64,000 bases of DNA from Stenogyne calaminthoides (GCA_037126765.1 JBBCBC010000037.1:8685263-8749262); one strand, 5' to 3'. Numbered from the stretch's first letter, positions 25,801-37,589 are shown. Program-made: numbers and translations. The notes: a model not told the origin generated them from the sequence alone.

Positions 25801-28108
25801 TCCTATTTCTATTACCAAAATTCATATAATATGAAAAATCCTACTTACAGGATTCTCAGGAGTAATATCATTAATCCATGATGCCATTGGCAGCTCTCCT
25901 CCCCACAAATCATTGTTCCAACCACCACCCAACAACCAAGAGCCAGGTGGCATATCTAGGGAATTTCTGAAGATGTTAGAATATTGCTCCTAATCTGATA
26001 CATAACACAGAGAAAGACAAAAACAAGCAGTTTCCCCTCTTGCCTCCTGATTTAATTAATCAAAAGAATTATGACAAAGATGTACATGAAATCACATGCA
26101 AATCCTTTACAACAGAAAAAAGTTGCCAAAGAAAAAAATGGTGAAAATGGATGTGAAGTAAGGAGAAGAGGACTGATGTCAAGAGAAAAGTTCACAAAAT
26201 GCATGTCTAAGCTAGGCTTGCTTCCTTTAAAGGAAAAAATATAGGACTCACTTGATGCAGCCTCTTTGACGTTGTTTACAAAATGATCCTTCTGGCTGAC
26301 ACCATGGAGTGGCACCCGAGCCATCTATTCAAATTTTGAATACAAATCTATTATTCAAATGATGATCACAGAACATGATATTGTGCGCAACGCTGTGGTT
26401 AATTACAATTAGAACCAAATTAGTGAACATGTATTAAAAATATATCGATGGGGATTAGTTTTTTGCCAGATTATACCATGAATAAAGCATATTCTTGAAA
26501 CAGATCAAGCTCCATGTCTTTTCTCAATCATACTGAACCCTGGTTAGAGTCAAGTTTTGAAATGAAACCTCAGCCATGAACCAATTGAACTAAAAGGTCG
26601 AGGAGTTTCAACCCCCTATGAGCCAGATATAAGTTAGCCTGGATCATATACAAATTCCTATACAAACATTTATGCATTATTTAAATAAATTAAACTCCTG
26701 CTAGAACTGTACAGAGATATTTAAAAACAAGTTAGTTTTCTTTCACTTCGATGCAGAATGATAAATCAGATAAGTAACAATACATATGAAAAATAAGTTA
26801 TGATGATTTTAATACTTGTGATAGCTGTCCTCTTAACAAAAAAAGAAAAGAAAAAGTAAACCACGATTACATATTCATGCCAAAGTATGAAGTAAATGAA
26901 TATAAATGTAAGCATATCCAGAACCTGCAATCCTCCAGAAATCAAGTGCACATGTGAATCAATGAATCCAGGAACAACAATTTTCTTCTGTAAATTCATT
27001 GTTTTAGTCTCAGATCCAACCAAATCCTGCAGTCACCATATCACGTATATTACATGACAATGACATGTGATAATTCAAAAGCTCTTACCACTTTATTGTA
27101 GCAAAATTTTAAAAGATAACAATCTCAGTGCAACACCCATTCCCAAATAATGGTCAATCAGATTATCATGACAACACATATCATAATAAGGTTACAATGA
27201 TTAAGCCCTCTTCTTCTTCCCCCTAGGGCAGAGTTTCTCATATGAAATTTCGCATAAATTCACAAAAGGGAGCTAAAGCAAGAAGTTTTTTTCCAATGTG
27301 GTCAGACTATGGACGTGAATCAAAAGGGGGTAAAGGGAGAATGAGAAAGAAGATTACTCGCTTACAGAGTCTAGAGACGACTTTTAAGTAGCTTAACAAC
27401 CAGCAGATCACATGGATTTTTCTCAGATATTTCAGTCTCAGGGAAAAATTATTACTACTAGTACGCATTTACAGTTTATTTGACATCAAAATTCATCTGA
27501 GTGACGCATAACCACATATTAGCAGAAAAAGAGATAAATTAAAGCCAATTGAGAGAAAAAAACCTAGGAAAAATTGGGGACAAGTTGGATGGAGATAATG
27601 GACCTGCAGAGAGGAATAGTTGCCAACTCGGAGAATCCGACCACCGCGAATGGCCATTGAATCAACAAAAAGGAAAGCAGCATCGCTGGTGTATATTGTC
27701 CCATTCGTCACCAGCAAATCCGCCACTTCTCCGCCGCGCAACCAAATCTCTGCCAGAAAATGTAACGCACCACATATTTCACACTCTTATAGAGTATCAC
27801 AAATCACAACCACTAATGAAATAAACGGCGAAACGAGTTAATTCTTGTTCGGTTTCTCCAAATTCTGTCGGAGAAAGAGCAAGCTGGAGACTCGACGGCG
27901 GCATTGGTGGTAGCGATGAGCAGCTTGTGCTTCGTTCATTGTAACCTTGAAGTAGAAAAGTAATGAAATAGCGATTGTTGGAAAGATGAAATTGGATGCA
28001 CTTACTAGTAAGAGACGAGGAATAGGGTTGGAATTTGTTGAGAAAAGGGGATGAGGCGACGGCGAGAAGAACCACCGCCGCGGCGGAGAGTAGCAATGGA
28101 ATATTCAT
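22809..28108 (-). CDS. LAF3: LAF3-type amidohydrolase (LONG AFTER FAR-RED 3 homologue)
   Basis: Amidohydrolase-superfamily protein; the Arabidopsis homologue LAF3 acts in phytochrome A signalling, but its substrate is not established. Fifteen exons join without a phase break: 28108-28006, 27749-27604, 27026-26925, 26324-26252, 25955-25849, 25769-25646, 25419-25225, 24949-24864, 24549-24442, 24296-24201, 24112-24014, 23884-23810, 23669-23538, 23432-23317 and 22989-22809. They encode 580 aa, close to the family length. The N-terminus MNIPLLLSAAAVVLLAVASS is a hydrophobic signal or anchor segment. Metal-site landmarks are DSHVHL (His108/His110), IHAIGD (His384), IEHAQH (His416) and LGSDWP (Asp480). 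The exon 2 donor (CAG|GTCCAT) is weak, but the joint reproduces family spacing. The exon 5 acceptor is CCCTAG|ATATG rather than the nearer-consensus CTTCAG 9 bases earlier, which would shift the frame. A MITE lies in the last intron. The gene looks intact. Confidence 0.93.
23129..23294. mobile_element. MITE in LAF3 last intron
   Basis: The ends are inverted: ATGCACTATTTGTTTGCATTG...GTGCAACTC on the left, and GTGCATTATTTGCACAGTGCA followed by GTGTTGCTCC on the right, around an AT-rich centre containing TTTTACTAAAAAGTATTAG. The same centre and ends occur at 61872-62022 in a PCS intron. No coding capacity; superfamily not assigned. Confidence 0.6.
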
Positions 28109-28650
28109 TTGGGGCGGAATAAATGAGTCGGTAGGAATCTAGAATTTTGTTGCGAGTTTTTTTCCAGCCAACTGGCAATGAGTAATTTATTTCCTTATAG
28201 CTTTTTAAATTACAATAAATAAAATAGCTAAACAATTATTTCACGGCCCATGAGAAGAAACTGGGCTCTGTGGGTTAACTAATAAAAGGCCCACCTTATG
28301 AGTGGCATGAAGAGTCCAGATTGAGGCTCGATACAGTACCCATAAAAGCCCATTAAATTTCACGAGAATAATCATCATACTCTAATTTGTAATGCTCTTA
28401 TCCATCGAATATTTAATTAATTGCCTCAACTTTTAACGGTTTTACCACTTTGGGTGGGACAATTCTATTTCACGAGAAAGTCTCGTGTGAAATATCAAGA
28501 CACTAAATAAGTGTTATATGCGATCTCTGAAACAAATAAAACAAAAAGTTGTCTAAATTTAAATTGGGTCGTATGGCCGGTATGCCAGGCGGGGGTGTGG
28601 TTCGGGTTGTTGGCGACGACGATATGTATTTATAGAAGGATATATTTATC
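28109..28650. promoter_or_regulatory. LAF3 upstream region
   Basis: Probable LAF3 promoter and 5'UTR. A small hairpin, TTTCACGAGA...TCTCGTGTGAAA, lies near 28469-28493. No other gene seen. Confidence 0.35.
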
Positions 28651-28654
28651 AAAT

Positions 28655-28745
28655 ATGTGTTGTAGCCTAGTGGTTTAGGTTAGTTGCTAATGAATTTGAT
28701 CGCAGGATCGATTCTTACTGTACACATAATTTTATTTTATTTTTG
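28655..28745 (+). mobile_element. tRNA-derived SINE-like sequence
   Basis: TAGCCTAGTGGTTTAGG (from ~28663) resembles a pol III A box, and GCAGGATCGATTCTTAC (from ~28702) a B box, spaced about 40 bases apart as in tRNA-related SINE heads. The 3' end and target duplication could not be defined. Confidence 0.4.
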
Positions 28746-28762
28746 GTCAATTTTTTGTGTGA

Positions 28763-29375
28763 AAACATGTGTTACTACATGAACAAAAAGTGTTACCATA
28801 TGAAGAAAAATGTGTTACCACATAAACAAAACCAGAACAAATACAAAAAGAAATCCTCAGTCCAAAACGTGTTACCACATAAACAAAACCAGAACAAACG
28901 CGAAAAGAAATCCCCAGTCCAAAATTACAGATTTACATAACAACTTGATGTGTTACCCTATGAACAAAAGAGTGTTACTACATGAACAAAAACCAGTACA
29001 AACGCGAAAAAAATCATCAGTATAAAATTACAGATTTATCATAAGGTAACATGGGTCACAAGGTAACACATTATTGTTCATATGGTAGATACGAAAGATT
29101 CACATAGTATTACGACGATATATGAACATTGTTACATATTACTTTAAAAACATGTGTTACTACATGAACAAAAAATGTTACCATATGAAGAAAAATGTGT
29201 TACCACATAAACAAAACCAGAACAAACGCGAAAAGAAATCCCCAGCCCAAAATTATAGATTTACATAACAACTTGATGTGTTACCCTATGAGCAAAAGAG
29301 TGTTACTACATGAACAAAAATCAGTACAAATGCGGAAAAAAAATCATATGTATAAAACTACAGACTTACGAGCGA
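28763..29375. repeat. Direct repeats built on GTGTTACNACATNAACAAA
   Basis: The stretch starting AACATGTGTTACTACATGAA at 28763 recurs at 29149 (offset 386). Inside the first copy a 58-base unit (TGTGTTACCACATAAACAAA then ACCAGAACAAA) is duplicated in tandem at 28811 and 28869. Translated frames are merely the repeat read as lysine/asparagine-rich peptide. The flanking sequence is the target of the solo LTR insertion. Confidence 0.75.
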
Positions 29376-29579
29376 AAGTGAAAAAAAAGAGTGCGAGAAT
29401 GATCTCGAAAGATCGCCTTCACAAAATCATAGGGAATCACCTGTAAATTTGCGAGGATGAGAAAATTGAAGAAAGCAAAAAGAATATGGAAGAGAAAGAG
29501 AAAATGAAGAACAAGAGAAGAAAAGGAAAAACCTAGAGACGCACCACCATCAAAATCAACGGCGATCTGATCGCGTTTG

Positions 29580-31421
29580 TGTTGGGGAATTAATTGCACG
29601 GATCTATTCGGGATAAATATTTAAATACAAATTTAATTTTGATAATTATTACTAGCTTGAATTAATCCTATATTAATTCAAATAATAATTCAACAACAAA
29701 TCATGCATATAAATAGTTCACGTAAATCCTACGCATGCGGAATTACTACGAGTTAACGTGAACGTACCTCTTGGAATGGCAATGGCCTCGTTCATTAGAC
29801 ACACCAAAAAAAAACCTTCCCAAGTATTCCCTTAATCCTTGCTCGACAATCCGGTGGTAGGATGCTTGCGAACAATTAACAAAAGGAAAATAAACTTCGT
29901 TGCACCACCTTTGTGGATTTACTTTTTCCAGCACATGGAATTGTCCTTGGGAATGAAATACTCATCCCCTATTTATAGAGGTGTGGTGGTCGAAAATTTG
30001 GGATAAAATAATATGGGAAAATCTTTTTCTTGATCTCCAAGAAATCTTGAATATATCTCATATATTATTTTCTCCATAATTAAAATTTTCCACAAAAAAT
30101 CTCAACTCCTATTTGTTATGGAATTTTCGAAATATAGGGAACAAGAATCCAAGATTTGAATCTTCTTGAATTTATGAGATATTCTTGTATTTCAAGAAAT
30201 ACATATCTTTCATAATATCTTTTCAAGAAAATCAAGAAAATCTTTCTTGCCCTTTATATTTCAAAATTTTCGAAAATAACTATATGGATGACCAAGCGGG
30301 AGATTTCTTGAATTTAATGAGATAATCTTGTATTCCAAGAATACATATCTTCATTCCATAACAAAATTCAAAGAAAATCTTTCTCCCCTTTTAATCCATA
30401 ATTTTCGAAGAAATAGGAAAAATATGCAACAAGATTTATTTTATTTTTAAACACCTTTTTCAGTTATTGAACTTTATATTGGGCTACTTAGGGGGCCTTT
30501 AGGAGAATTAAGAATGGACCTTCCAATGGATCTTGAATTATCAATATTGAGCTACAATATTATTCAAGCCCATAAATATTAATTAATCCCACTACATAAT
30601 TAATATTGCACTATCCATCTTAACCCATATTACATACCAATATGACTCCGGTTATTATTTCTCGTTTTTAAGATTATCTAGCCCATTAATTAATTCAAGC
30701 CACCTAAATAGCTTTCCATTAATTAATATATTTTGTCCTTAGTTAAGAAAATCGTTCAACATTATTATCCATACCGAAAACTAGTTCCACTTGCAAGATT
30801 TGGTATGATAAAGCTTATGAACCTCCCAAGGGGGCAAATCGAACAAGCGTACTTGCACACGATTCTCCGTATTAAATCTTAGCAATCACATGTGACCAAT
30901 AATATTGCCCAAGATAAAAGGTATTGATTCTCATTGATTCTCTACCCATGATAAGTCAAATCAATAGTTACCAACCACACGTGATCCTATTTAAGGGACG
31001 AAGATTAAGAAATAACGAACCACTGAGGTCTAATTCTTCCTTGTTCAGTTCTGAAGAATTTGTCCTCCTCAGGAATCCTATTCAATCATCGGTCATGCAC
31101 TAGTGTAATCTCTTGGTCAAGACAAATCAATCTCAAATTTTACACTTCAACCTTTCACGATGGATTGTTCATTTCCATCTAGGTCGTGAATGGTGTACTT
31201 TTAGTTACAAGAGACTGTTAATTTAATCTTCTGTGATCTGGTATCACTAAATTAACTACAATGTAACACGTACTATTTATTGAACAATTATGCAGTAAAT
31301 ATATGTAACATTCGATGATATTTAAAGCATCAGTGATAAATAATTTATTTCAGTAAATAAATCCGAAATTCAGTTTTGATTATACAAAGTAAAAATCATA
31401 TTTTCTAGTATAATCCCAATA
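29580..31421 (-). mobile_element. Solo Copia LTR, reverse orientation
   Basis: This 1,842-base sequence is the reverse complement of the LTRs at 39595-41534 and 43566-45416. It starts TGTTGGGGAAT and ends ATAATCCCAATA, and is flanked by the 5-base duplication GTTTG at 29575-29579 and 31422-31426. No internal domain is present, so it is a solo LTR left by LTR-LTR recombination. One terminus has mutated from the expected ...CCCAACA to ...CCCAATA. Confidence 0.9.
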
Positions 31422-31426
31422 GTTTG

Positions 31427-32154
31427 TTGCAACGCGAGAAGATGAAGAAGAATAAATCGCCTGTGGATCACTTTGAAACGTGAAGATGAAATCTGCCCTA
31501 ACCCTAACAAGTTATTTTTGACCCGAAAAAAAAAAAAATCTAATTGTATCATATATGCATATTGCATGCAATTTTATATTGCATACAAGTTTTTATCCTA
31601 TTTTATATTCTGATAATCTGATTCTATGTCTAAACATTTTACAAAAAATATTTTAATTTGGCCTTGTTTAATTTGGTTAGAATCTGAATCTGGTAGACTA
31701 AAAAACTTGTCCCCCCTTTATCATCTGTCCAAAGTACGTAGTGAAATACTGAAACACACACCACCAAAAAAAAAAAAAAATCCTTCGAATTTTTGTTGTT
31801 GATATTCTTATTTATGTGGGTTTGTATATAATTAATATATAAGAGGAGTTTATGAAATGTGTGGGATGAGATCCTCCGTTGGATTTTCAAAGCATTTTGA
31901 GGTGCTACATCATTACATCATACTATATTCTAAAGAAATATATGATTGTATGTATATCAATGAGGTGTAGACATGCGTAATTCATACTAGTTGAGCATAT
32001 ATATATGAATGGAGTTTATAATTTTTTGAGTGATTGATGATACTTGATGGGATATAGGCATTGTGGCGGACATGTTCAAATTATCAATTAAATTGAGTGC
32101 AGTCAAGTTTGTTCGGTCAAGGTTACATATATCCTCTCCAGAGTCTTCACTCTC

Positions 32155-32194
<40 letters not shown>

Positions 32195-33000
32195 TATTGT
32201 TTCATTGGGTGACTCTCCCATTATAGTCCATAATATATTTTAGAAATTTATAATTTGTTGCATTGATATTTATAACTTTTTAAAATAAAATGTGCAACAT
32301 GTGTTCATAAAACATAATTGCACGTTTCAGTGTAACAAATCACAAGTTTCAGTGCAGTAAATTATAAATTTCTAGGAGGTCTCATATACACCAAATGCAC
32401 AGAAGTTAGATCCGTGCACTTGCCCCGCCCTTACCCAATCAATCAAATACGGGTCATATTTTTAATTCTATATTTTTTATTTTAGAATATAGTGTCTTCT
32501 TCTCCTTCAATCCGCCTTCGACGACGGCCGCTCTTTTTCTCTCCTTCTCGCCTATGCAAATTCTCTCCTTCAATCCGCCTTGATCGCGGCACTCTTCCAC
32601 CCAAGCAAAAGTTGCGATTGTAATTACTCTGAAATTGACGCCAATCAGATTAAAGATGGGAACTTGGAATTGAGAATAACAATGTCCATGAAGTTGCAAT
32701 TGTGGCTAATTCAATTTTAAAAGATGAAGAGATTTAATCTGAAATTCTGAAATTAATCACCACCTGTGAACTGTGATTGGAAATCTGATGCAATCAACGT
32801 TTGGTTAAAAACATTTGAAAAATTAGAGATGTTTTGTTTACAATGGTGATCTTTTTAGCCTTAATTGTTGTTAGAGCTCGGGAGAATTTTAGTATTTGTT
32901 AGTTGCACGTTTCTTTGTTATCTAGTTGAACAAGTCAGTATTAGCTAGTTGATTGTTTCTATGTTATATAGTTGCGGTTTCGATTTAGTTTTACATATTA
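31427..33000. other. Intergenic region, no gene seen
   Basis: The first ~110 bases continue the sequence interrupted by the solo LTR. A (TA)n tract occupies 32159-32189. Around 32490-32600 the phrase TCTCCTTCAATCCGCCTT occurs twice in a more GC-rich patch. Open frames here lack domains. Confidence 0.4.
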
Positions 33001-33137
33001 TGTTATAAATAGTTGCACGATTCTATTACAAATAGTTGCACGATTCTGTTACAAATAGTTGCATGTTTCTATTTCAAATAGTTGCACGACTCTGTTATAA
33101 ATAGTTGCACGATTCTGTTATAAATAGTTGCACGTTT
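33001..33137. repeat. 23-base minisatellite, about six copies
   Basis: The unit GTTATAAATAGTTGCACGAT plus TCT repeats with AGTTGCACG at 33011, 33034, 33057, 33080, 33103 and 33126, a period of exactly 23. Degenerate copies extend on both sides (32950-33195). Confidence 0.9.
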
Positions 33138-33354
33138 CATGGATAATAAGTTTCATGTTTATGTCATAGGTAGTTGTATGTTTCTGTTATAAGTAATTGC
33201 ATATTTTTTAATAGCACATTTACAAAGTAATAAAGAAAAGAAAGAAAATAGAATAAAGAACCTGTCAAATTGTTCTATAAAAGAAAAATTGGCCCACTTA
33301 AAAAAAAAAAAAATAGAACAATTTGCCCACTTAAAAAAAAAGAAAAAAAGGCAG

Positions 33355-33425
33355 AGGTGGATATTGGACCCTAAATCCATTGTTTCACAGAAGCAGTGCT
33401 AAACCAATGGGCCACTTAATACTAC
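33355..33425 (-). mobile_element. Possible SINE head, minus strand
   Basis: On the minus strand, AGTGGCCCATTGGTTTAGCA resembles an A box, and AGGGTCCAATATCC about 35 bases later resembles a B box. A/T-rich direct repeats follow. Weak; it could be a degenerate tRNA-derived fragment. Confidence 0.3.
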
Positions 33426-33981
33426 TATTATATTTTTGTTGCGATAGAATATATAAAGGCAATTACGTTGACCCATTTTTTAAATGGATAGGTGAGTTCA
33501 TGGTGCACTTGGGTGTACAGGAGATCCACTCAAATTTCTAATATACATAATGGAGTCACGATCATGGTGCACCTGAATGCACATCAAACCCACTCATTAC
33601 AAAACATAAGCATTCTATTTATAAATATATGTTTGTTAATTAATGCATGTCTCATGAAGAATACCAAGTCGGCAAGTCCTTTATTTTTCTGCCCAACTTC
33701 TCTCTCTTCCCTCGTGTGATATCTTATCCTTAATATTGCTTTATGGCTACAATTACATTATTAATAATGATAGAGTCCCATGAACTCCAGCAAAGTGGGA
33801 GTTTTGGGTTCACTTGAGCTTGAAATTTAAAGGTCCAAATTCCTTGATGTCTGATAAAACATTTTATTGGGAAAAGAATTATGAATTGGTAGACAACATT
33901 ATATTTAATGTCTAATGTCATATATATACTCATGTTTATCTGTCTCCTTGTCCTGGGTAAGTGTCTCTTTAATTTACTTCA

Positions 33982-33985
33982 CACT

Positions 33986-34052
<67 letters not shown>
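33982..34052. repeat. Compound (CA)n(TA)n microsatellite
   Basis: About ten CA units are followed by roughly 25 TA units. Confidence 0.95.
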
Positions 34053-34056
<4 letters not shown>

Positions 34057-34078
34057 TAATTTTAACATCCCTAATCTA

Positions 34079-34665
34079 CAATAAAACCTCTATAAATTAA
34101 TAAATTCTATAAAATAATAAAATTTTCCGATCCCGACTTGGACCTTTGTAAAAATCATCAAATTCGATAAGATAATAAGATAATAATTTTTCAAAAAATC
34201 CCTTTATAAATATTAGGTCCCATTAAAACTCTAAATTAATAATTCATAAATATTACAATTATAAATATTATGGTAATTTGCTAAAATATGAATCTATTGT
34301 TACTTGATTTTTCTTAATTGGCTATAATAGTTATTTAAGTGCAACAAATGAATGTAAACATGTATATTTAAGTAATTCCAATGAATTGATACATGTGTCC
34401 ATGAATAAAATAGTTAATTGTATACAATGAAGTGATATTATATATGAATATATTTAATTAGTTACAAAGAATTGGTTGATGGATGAATATAACCAATAAA
34501 ATATATATGAATTTATTTATTTTCAATACATATGTACTAAATTTGCTGAATTTAAAAAATCTCTCTTTTAATTAATAAAATATTAATTTATCGATATATT
34601 AATATCTCTCTAAATTAATAAAATTTCATGGTCTCAAAGTTATTAATATATAGAGGTTTTTACTG
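34079..34665. mobile_element. Emigrant/Lemi-like (pogo-type) MITE
   Basis: The left end is CAATAAAACCTCTATAAATT (34079) and the right end, reverse-complemented, is CAGTAAAAACCTCTATATAT (ending 34665). TA lies on both sides (34077-34078 and 34666-34667). These termini match the Emigrant/pogo-like MITE pattern CAGTAAAACCTCTATAAATT known from plants. The 587-base AT-rich interior lacks a transposase. Confidence 0.8.
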
Positions 34666-35546
34666 TATTTCTTTTCCAAACTCTTATATCAGAAATTATC
34701 GAAATTGAAAATATTGGTTGGGTTGATATCCCACTGAAATCGGTTGGTTGATCCCACTGAATCAACATGGGCTGCCACTATTATGCATATATAAACATGT
34801 TCCCATGTAACTATGATCACTTATTGTCCATTAACATATATAACACGTATCGATCAAACGCTGGATTTATCGGAAACAGATCCCAAACTGTAAGTAAGGG
34901 AACAGTTAGATCATGCACGTACACAGAGGCGGATGCAATACACACCCTCTTTTTTTGTCAAATATTTCTTATATATATAGTATTTAATTTATTTTTTTAC
35001 CTTGCATTAACTTACAATTAAGGCAGACAATTTTCAGTATTTAATAAATAGTGGAGGAAACGGATGACCCCATTATTAACTCCCCCAAGTCCCCATATAA
35101 TAATATAATATGACATATAATAGACAAGATTAATTTTCAATAAAATTTGTTCATAATATGAAATTAATACCACTATATTTATAAATAAATGTCATATCAC
35201 TTATCAATTGATATTATTACACTTATAAATAATCATCATAATATTAAATACTATGAGTATAAGAGTAATGATATCAATTTAGTGATCAATCAATTTTATA
35301 CTATGAACATATTTTACAAGAAAGTTTGTGAATAAACAATGATTAAATAAAGAAGTTGAAAAAAATAGATATAGTTGAATAATTTTATCTAATCTAAAAA
35401 TTCGAACTTATAAATAAGTGTAAAACAATTCATCTATATTATTTTTCCAAAATCTCTCTCTGAAGTATATTAATAACTACGACGAGATTAACGATTATAA
35501 TCTTTCTTGAGATAATTTTTTTTTTGTTTGTAATCCCTTCTTAGTA

Positions 35547-35743
35547 CTCCCTCCGTCCCTGACCATTTTGTACCCCAATATGAACACACAAATTAAGAAA
35601 AAAATAATTTTTTGGTGTTTTGTTGATTTTTCAAATGGGGTGGAGGGTGGAGATTGTGAGATTTTTTTCCATTTTAAGGTGTGTAAAATGGTAAGGGACG
35701 GACCAAAATAGAAAATGTGCAAAATGGTAAAGAACGGAGGGAG
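35547..35743. mobile_element. Stowaway MITE
   Basis: The inverted ends CTCCCTCCGTCCCTGACCAT and (reverse complement) CTCCCTCCGTTCTTTACCAT bound 197 bases. TA dinucleotides lie at 35545-35546 and 35744-35745, the hallmark of Stowaway (Tc1/mariner-derived) MITEs. Confidence 0.93.
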
Positions 35744-35782
35744 TATTATATATTTTCAACTTTTAGATTACTTATATTACCT

Positions 35783-35784
<2 letters not shown>

Positions 35785-35827
<43 letters not shown>
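35785..35827. repeat. (TA)n microsatellite
   Basis: About 21 TA units directly downstream of the Stowaway element. Confidence 0.9.
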
Positions 35828-35831
<4 letters not shown>

Positions 35832-35989
35832 TAATTGTATGATTTTGATTTTTTAAAAATAATTTAATAGTTGTGCATACCCTGTTTAAAGTTTTTGAAT
35901 CCGCCACTATATACACACATATTCGTACAGGTGTGTGTGATCTAATGGTACGTTCCCCTGCTGCACATCCGAGTTTATCGTAAAAGTGG

Positions 35990-37045
35990 CCCAAATTAGT
36001 AAAAAAGTTATCTGTAAGTGATCCTTCTCTAGACGTGCAAATTTCATATAGAATCAGTTCTGCAATATTTTTTTATATTAAGAATCACTTGTGAATACAT
36101 ATAAAAGATAATTTTCGAGCATAAGTACCAAAGTGCGATAATAATTATTTTGTGGGATTAATTTTGCAATACACTCATCCGGTGCTTGTATGCTAGCTTG
36201 ATGTTATGATTTTGATTGAAATGATAGAGAACTTGATGGGAACAAAAAATAAATAGCATAAATTTGTTAACTTAATTCGTCAAGAATTACTATATTTGGG
36301 GGCACTACTAAGACATAAAAAGATTCCATAACACAATGCTTGATGCGTATAACATATAATTTTATATCACATCTGATGATGATAAATATTATGTATAACA
36401 ATATTGGAGTTACAACTTTTGGGAGGAGCGATTTTTTATTATAATAACAAATTAAACTTTTTTATTATAATAACAAATTAAACTTATTGGAAACCAACCA
36501 ACATACAGTTAAGTAATTAAACTATATCTAGAATGACTATATATTGATGATTTTACATCTCGGAAACATGATTTAATTAGTCAATACCCAAAAACGACCT
36601 ATTTCAAATTATGTCAATAGGAACAATATATGCTTATACATATATGGTTCATGTGACTTATCTTCTTTAAGTGGTAGAATATGTAAAAGTATATATAATG
36701 ATTTAGGTTGGATTAAATAATTAATTTCTGTGTGACAAAAGTAACAATCATGAGATGGCAAGAAACCCAAAATATAGCACGCATAGAAGTCTGGAATAAT
36801 ATCCCCAATTGAATTCCATCTGTATTGATTAAAAAATGAGGTGTATGCAATGCACATATATATATATTTTGAATTGTTTAATACATCTCTCCACCCAATA
36901 ACTACTATAACTACTGTATCCCCTTTGACATGTATGTAGTGTGTTCATGTATATTCCAGAAACTATAGACACTTATATGTTGGAAGATTGACCTGCATGC
37001 ATGTAATTTGTCAAACTGTGAATTTTACTATTCAGATTTTATATA
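35990..37045. other. AT-rich intergenic region, no gene seen
   Basis: No domain-bearing frame. A 33-base unit (TTTTTTATTATAATAACAAA onward) is tandemly repeated near 36430-36485. Confidence 0.4.
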
Positions 37046-37049
37046 TATA

Positions 37050-37582
37050 TATAGAAGTGATATAAAACTCATAATCTGGTTTTTTATGGAACCAGATTAA
37101 TAGGGTGTCATGCCAACTCATTATCCACATATTAATTCTACTTAAATAAATTATACAATATTTTATAATATACTATACCCTAAACCATGAACCCTAAACT
37201 CTAAATCATGAACCATTCGGGCCGGATGAACCATGAACCACTCGGGCCGAGTTCGGGTCTGACCGGGTTGGGTCCGGGCCGGGTAAAAAAAATAGTTTTT
37301 TTTTCAGTTCAATTTTATTTTTTCAGTTCAGTTAAAAAAAAAATTACCCGGCCCGAACCCAACTCAGCCAAACTCGAACCCGGTCCGAGTGGTTCATGGT
37401 TCACCCGACCCGAATGGTTCATGATTTAGAGTTTAAGGTTCATGGTTTAGGGTATAGTATATTATAAAACATTCTATAATTTATTTGAGTATAATTAATT
37501 ATGTGGATGATGAGTTGACATGACACCTCATTAATCTGGTTCCATAAAAAACCAGATAGTTGGTTCTATATCACTACTATAT
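37050..37582. mobile_element. Long near-perfect inverted repeat (fold-back MITE)
   Basis: Two arms of about 245 bases (37053-37300 and 37336-37580) are near-perfect reverse complements around a ~35 base T-rich loop. Matching landmarks from outside in are AGTGATATA, AATCTGGTTTTTTATGGAAC, TATACTATACCCTAAACCAT, GAACCATTCGGGCC and GGGCCGGGTAA. The arms end in TA-rich sequence, so no TSD can be assigned. A 73-codon frame spanning the palindrome is an artefact. A transcript would form a hairpin long enough for Dicer-like processing. Confidence 0.85.
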
Positions 37583-37589
37583 ATATATA

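Larger units (their letters stand above)
34850..35985. mobile_element. Fold-back element with ~100-base inverted arms, split by a Stowaway
   Basis: The left arm at ~34850-34945 contains GGGAACAGTTAGATCATGCA and ACAGAGGCGGATGCAA. The right arm (~35880-35985), reverse-complemented, contains GGGAACGTACCATTAGATCA and AGTGGCGGATTCAAA in the same order. The ~0.95 kb between them is AT-rich and holds a Stowaway MITE and a (TA)n tract. The arm ends are diverged and no TSD is certain. Confidence 0.5.

Noticed and set aside
28763..29375. CRISPR-like spaced repeats
   Set aside because: The repeats are irregular in spacing and part of a eukaryotic intergenic tandem duplication. There are no cas genes and the context is a plant nuclear genome.
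28743..29446. Lysine/asparagine-rich repeat proteins (several overlapping frames)
   Set aside because: These are translations of the GTGTTAC...AACAAA direct repeats, with no start context, splice signals or domain.
37208..37429. A 73-codon frame across the hairpin
   Set aside because: The peptide is the palindrome read through; its two halves come from complementary arms and have no family similarity.
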